Shown here one piece after another: positions 61,455 through 64,000 of a DNA stretch of 64,000 nucleotides. Both the position numbers and the translations under genes were made by a program. Each line of letters begins with the position of its first letter. Position 1 is the first letter of the stretch. Location: contig CAWKDN010000001.1 of NCBI GenBank assembly GCA_963848415.1, forward strand, positions 2,852,001-2,916,000, given 5' to 3'. A model generated the notes under the pieces. That model was not told the origin of the DNA. It searched no databases and worked only from the letters and a program-made list of their open reading frames with translations. Origin of the DNA: CAVQBC01 sp963848415 (lineage in GTDB: Bacteria; Actinomycetota; Thermoleophilia; Solirubrobacterales; Solirubrobacteraceae).

Positions 61455-64000
61455 ATGGCGGACGAGCTCTTCCTGATCGACGGCAACTCCCTTGCCTACC
61501 GGGCGTTCTTCGCCCTGCCCGAGTCGATCGCCACCTCCGACGGGCGCCCGACCAACGCGATCTTCGGCTTCGCCTCGATGCTGGTGAAGCTGCTCACCGA
61601 CCACGGCCAGTCGCCGACCGTCGTGGTCTGGGACGCCGGCATGTCCGGCCGCAAGGAGCTCTCCGAGGACTACAAGGCCCAGCGCTCGAGCAGGCCCGAC
61701 CTGCTGCGCGAGCAGTGGCCGCACCTGGCGCCGCTGGTCGAGGCCTTCGGCTACAGCAACGTGCGGGTGGAGGGCTACGAGGCCGACGACGTGATCGCCG
61801 CCCTCGCCGAGCAGGCACGCGAGCAGGGCATCGGCGTGATGGTCGTCTCCGGCGACCGCGACGCCTACCAGCTGGTGGCCGAGCCCGAGGACGGCCGCGG
61901 CGGCGTGCGCATCATGACCACCTCGCGGGGGATCACCGACACGCGCGTCTACGACCGCCACGGGGTGGTCGAGCGCTACGGCATCCCGCCCGAGCTGATC
62001 CCCGACTTCATCGGCCTCAAGGGCGACACCTCGGACAACATCCCCGGCGTCCCCGGCATCGGCGACAAGACCGCTGCGGACCTGCTGCAGCGCTTCGGCG
62101 ACCTCGAGGGGGTGCTCTCCCACGTCGAGGACATCTCGGGCGCCAAGCGCAAGCAGAACCTGGTCGAGCACGCCGACGCCGCGCGGCTCTCCAAGCAGCT
62201 CGCGACGATGGTCCGCGACGTGCCGGTGCAGCTGGATCTCCCCGCCGAGATGGGCCGCGAGCCCGACCGCTCGCGCCTGCGCGAGGTCTTCCGTGACTTC
62301 GAGCTGCGCGATCCGCTGCGCCGGCTCGAGGAGGCGCTGGCGCTCGCCGACGTCGCGGAGATCCCGCGGCCCGAGACCGAGGAGGCGCGCACCGTCCCCG
62401 TCCGGCGGGCCACAGCCGCCGAGATCGCGCGCATGCAGGGCGAGCCGCTCGCGCTGCACGCGCTCGCGCCCGTGGTCCCCGAGGGTGAGCTGATCGCCGT
62501 CGAGCCGCGCTGGTCCTTCGGCGCCTACGCCGGCGGGAGCGAGGCGCTCGCCGGCGAGTGCGACGACCCGGCCGAGCTGGTCGCGGCGGCCGGCGACCGC
62601 GAGGTGATCGCCCACGACGCCAAGGCGCTCGGCGACGTGCCGCCGCGGCTGGTCTTCGACACCGAGGTGGCGGCCTACCTGCTCGACCCGGCGCGCCGCT
62701 CCTACCCGCTCGACGAGCTCTGCGAGGAGCGCGGCATGGCGGTCGACGCCGAGGATCCCCAGGCCACGCGCGCCGTGCTGATCCACGACCTCGCCCGGCG
62801 CCAGGCCGAGCAGATCTCCGAGCGCGGGCTCGAGGGCCTGCTGCGCGAGATCGAGCTGCCGCTCGTGCACGTCCTGCGCGAGACCGAGAAGGCCGGCATC
62901 AAGCTCGACACCCGCCGGCTGGAGACCTCGGCCTCGCGCATCCGCGCCGACGCCGCGCGCCTGGAGCGCGAGATCTGGGACATCGCGGGCGAGGAGTTCA
63001 TGATCGGCTCTCCCCAGCAGCTCGCCGAGGTCCTCTTCGTCAAGCTCGGCCTCTCGCGCAAGCGCCGCGGCAAGACCGGCTTCTCGACCGACGCGCGCGT
63101 GCTGCAGGCGATCCGCGACGAGCACCCGATCATCCCGAAGATCGAGGCCTTTCGCGAGCTCTCGAAGCTCGCCCAGACCTACCTGGACGCGCTGCCGAAC
63201 TGGATCGACCCGGCCGACGGCCGCCTGCACACGACCTTCCAGCAGACGGCGACCACGACCGGCCGGCTCTCCTCGATCAACCCGAACCTGCAGAACGTCC
63301 CGGTCCGCACGGAGACCGGCCGCGAGATCCGCGCCTGCTTCGTCGCCGAGCCCGGCAACGTGCTGCTCTCGGTCGACTACTCCCAGGTCGAGTTGCGCGT
63401 GCTCGCCCACATCGCCGGCGAGGACGTCCTGCGCCAGATCTTCAAGCGCGGCGAGGACGTCCACACCGAGACGGCCGCCGCGGTCTTCAGCCTCCCGCCC
63501 GAGCAGCTGGACGTCGGCATGCGCTCGAAGGCCAAGATGGTCAACTACGGGATCGTCTACGGCCTGTCCGCCTACGGTCTCGCCGACCGGCTGCGGATCT
63601 CCCAGGACGAGGCGCAGGAGTTCATCGACCGCTACCTGGAGCGCTTTCCCGCCGTGGCGCGCTTCATGGCCGACGCGGTCACCCAGGCCGAGGAGCATGG
63701 CTACGTCTCCACGCTGTTCGGCCGCCGCCGGCAGATCCCCGAGATCCGCGCGCGCAACTGGCAGACGCGTAAGCTCGGCGAGCGCCTGGCGGTCAACACC
63801 GTCATCCAGGGGACGGCGGCGGACATCATCAAGGTGGCGATGGTGCGCTGCCACGACGCGCTGGCCGCGGCCGGCCTGCAGACGCGGGTGATCCTGCAGA
63901 TCCACGACGAGCTGCTCTTCGAGGGCCCGGCCGACGAGGCCGAGCGCGCGGAGGCGATCGTCTGCGCCGAGATGGTCGGCGCCGCCGACCTCGACCCGCC
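61455..64000 (+). CDS. polA: DNA polymerase I (3' partial)
   Basis: Replication and repair polymerase; about 848 codons are in the window and the frame is open at its end. The 5' nuclease domain is at the N-terminus (FLIDGNSLAYRAFFALPESI, GYEADDVIAALA, VPGIGDKTAADLL). The middle domain lacks the DxE exonuclease-I motif, so proofreading is probably absent, as is usual in actinobacteria. The polymerase domain has motif A DYSQVELRVLAH, the O-helix RSKAKMVNYGIVYGLSAYG and motif C QIHDELLFE. The ATG at 61455 has a CAGGAGGG Shine-Dalgarno and a -10-like TAGGCT. It is divergent from the TIGR01777 gene. Confidence 0.96.
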   Translation, partial: MADELFLIDGNSLAYRAFFALPESIATSDGRPTNAIFGFASMLVKLLTDHGQSPTVVVWDAGMSGRKELSEDYKAQRSSRPDLLREQWPHLAPLVEAFGYSNVRVEGYEADDVIAALAEQAREQGIGVMVVSGDRDAYQLVAEPEDGRGGVRIMTTSRGITDTRVYDRHGVVERYGIPPELIPDFIGLKGDTSDNIPGVPGIGDKTAADLLQRFGDLEGVLSHVEDISGAKRKQNLVEHADAARLSKQLATMVRDVPVQLDLPAEMGREPDRSRLREVFRDFELRDPLRRLEEALALADVAEIPRPETEEARTVPVRRATAAEIARMQGEPLALHALAPVVPEGELIAVEPRWSFGAYAGGSEALAGECDDPAELVAAAGDREVIAHDAKALGDVPPRLVFDTEVAAYLLDPARRSYPLDELCEERGMAVDAEDPQATRAVLIHDLARRQAEQISERGLEGLLREIELPLVHVLRETEKAGIKLDTRRLETSASRIRADAARLEREIWDIAGEEFMIGSPQQLAEVLFVKLGLSRKRRGKTGFSTDARVLQAIRDEHPIIPKIEAFRELSKLAQTYLDALPNWIDPADGRLHTTFQQTATTTGRLSSINPNLQNVPVRTETGREIRACFVAEPGNVLLSVDYSQVELRVLAHIAGEDVLRQIFKRGEDVHTETAAAVFSLPPEQLDVGMRSKAKMVNYGIVYGLSAYGLADRLRISQDEAQEFIDRYLERFPAVARFMADAVTQAEEHGYVSTLFGRRRQIPEIRARNWQTRKLGERLAVNTVIQGTAADIIKVAMVRCHDALAAAGLQTRVILQIHDELLFEGPADEAERAEAIVCAEMVGAADLDP

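Noticed and set aside
61455..64000. Missing proofreading motifs in polA taken as a novelty
   Set aside because: Loss of the exonuclease-I DxE motif in DNA polymerase I is common in actinobacteria.

Overview
This window is about 64 kb of very G+C-rich chromosome (roughly three quarters G+C by eye). GTG and TTG starts are frequent and stop/start overlaps (ATGA, GTGA, TTGA) are common. Gene content and order (rne-rplU-rpmA-obgE-proB-proA-nadD-rsfS; comEA-comEC-holA-rpsT-murJ-lepA; hrcA-dnaJ-prmA; phoH-ybeY-era; hisIE-trpEGDCFBA) fit an actinobacterium. The family mix (MaoC pair, CGNR protein, LAL regulator, ArsA next to a phytoene/squalene synthase) suggests the Thermoleophilia/Solirubrobacterales, but I infer that lineage rather than prove it. 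Nothing looks like a prophage, integrative element or CRISPR array; most of the window is housekeeping.

Layout. 1-8.6 kb: RNase E/G (5' end outside the window), ribosomal proteins L21 and L27, an SDR on the other strand, ObgE, proline synthesis, NadD, RsfS. 8.6-19.7 kb: tRNA-Ala(GGC), leuS, a TIGR00725-type protein, competence genes comEA/comEC, holA, rpsT, murJ, lepA. 19.7-26.5 kb: a Gly/Pro-rich membrane-anchored protein, two MaoC dehydratase genes, hrcA, dnaJ, two tandem prmA-like methyltransferase genes, an SDR. 26.5-31.4 kb: zwf-pgi on the minus strand, an NDH-2-like flavoprotein, DUF192. 31.4-34.2 kb: yqeY-phoH-ybeY-era. 34.2-39.9 kb is the most accessory-looking part: a LuxR regulator with a degenerate receiver, a SnoaL-like protein, a 948-residue LAL regulator, a two-repeat peptidoglycan-binding protein, a secreted unknown and a non-coding element with terminal inverted repeats. 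39.9-43.8 kb: ArsA-type ATPase, phytoene/squalene synthase, geranylgeranyl-reductase-like flavoprotein, MDR dehydrogenase. 43.8-51.1 kb: hisIE and a complete trp set, with a frameshift in trpB. 51.2-52.5 kb: a decayed MFS exporter. 52.6-58.1 kb: a branched-chain amino acid ABC transporter operon. 58.1-64 kb: small membrane proteins, a frameshifted CGNR regulator, a VOC protein, a second copy of the repeat element, a TIGR01777 epimerase and polA (3' end outside).

The observations I rate highest are: (i) a dispersed MITE-like non-coding repeat at 39578-39825 and about 60211-60435; (ii) a recurring TAnnnT hexamer ending 6-11 bases before the start codon of at least 17 plus-strand genes, pointing to leaderless or nearly leaderless transcripts; (iii) tandem divergent PrmA paralogs downstream of dnaJ; (iv) a TRAM-like segment in the RNase E/G; (v) three convergent gene pairs that share one CTAG as both stop codons; (vi) three broken genes (trpB, an MFS exporter, a CGNR regulator). 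I did not find a clear new multi-gene system; the 34-40 kb cluster is the best candidate for one.
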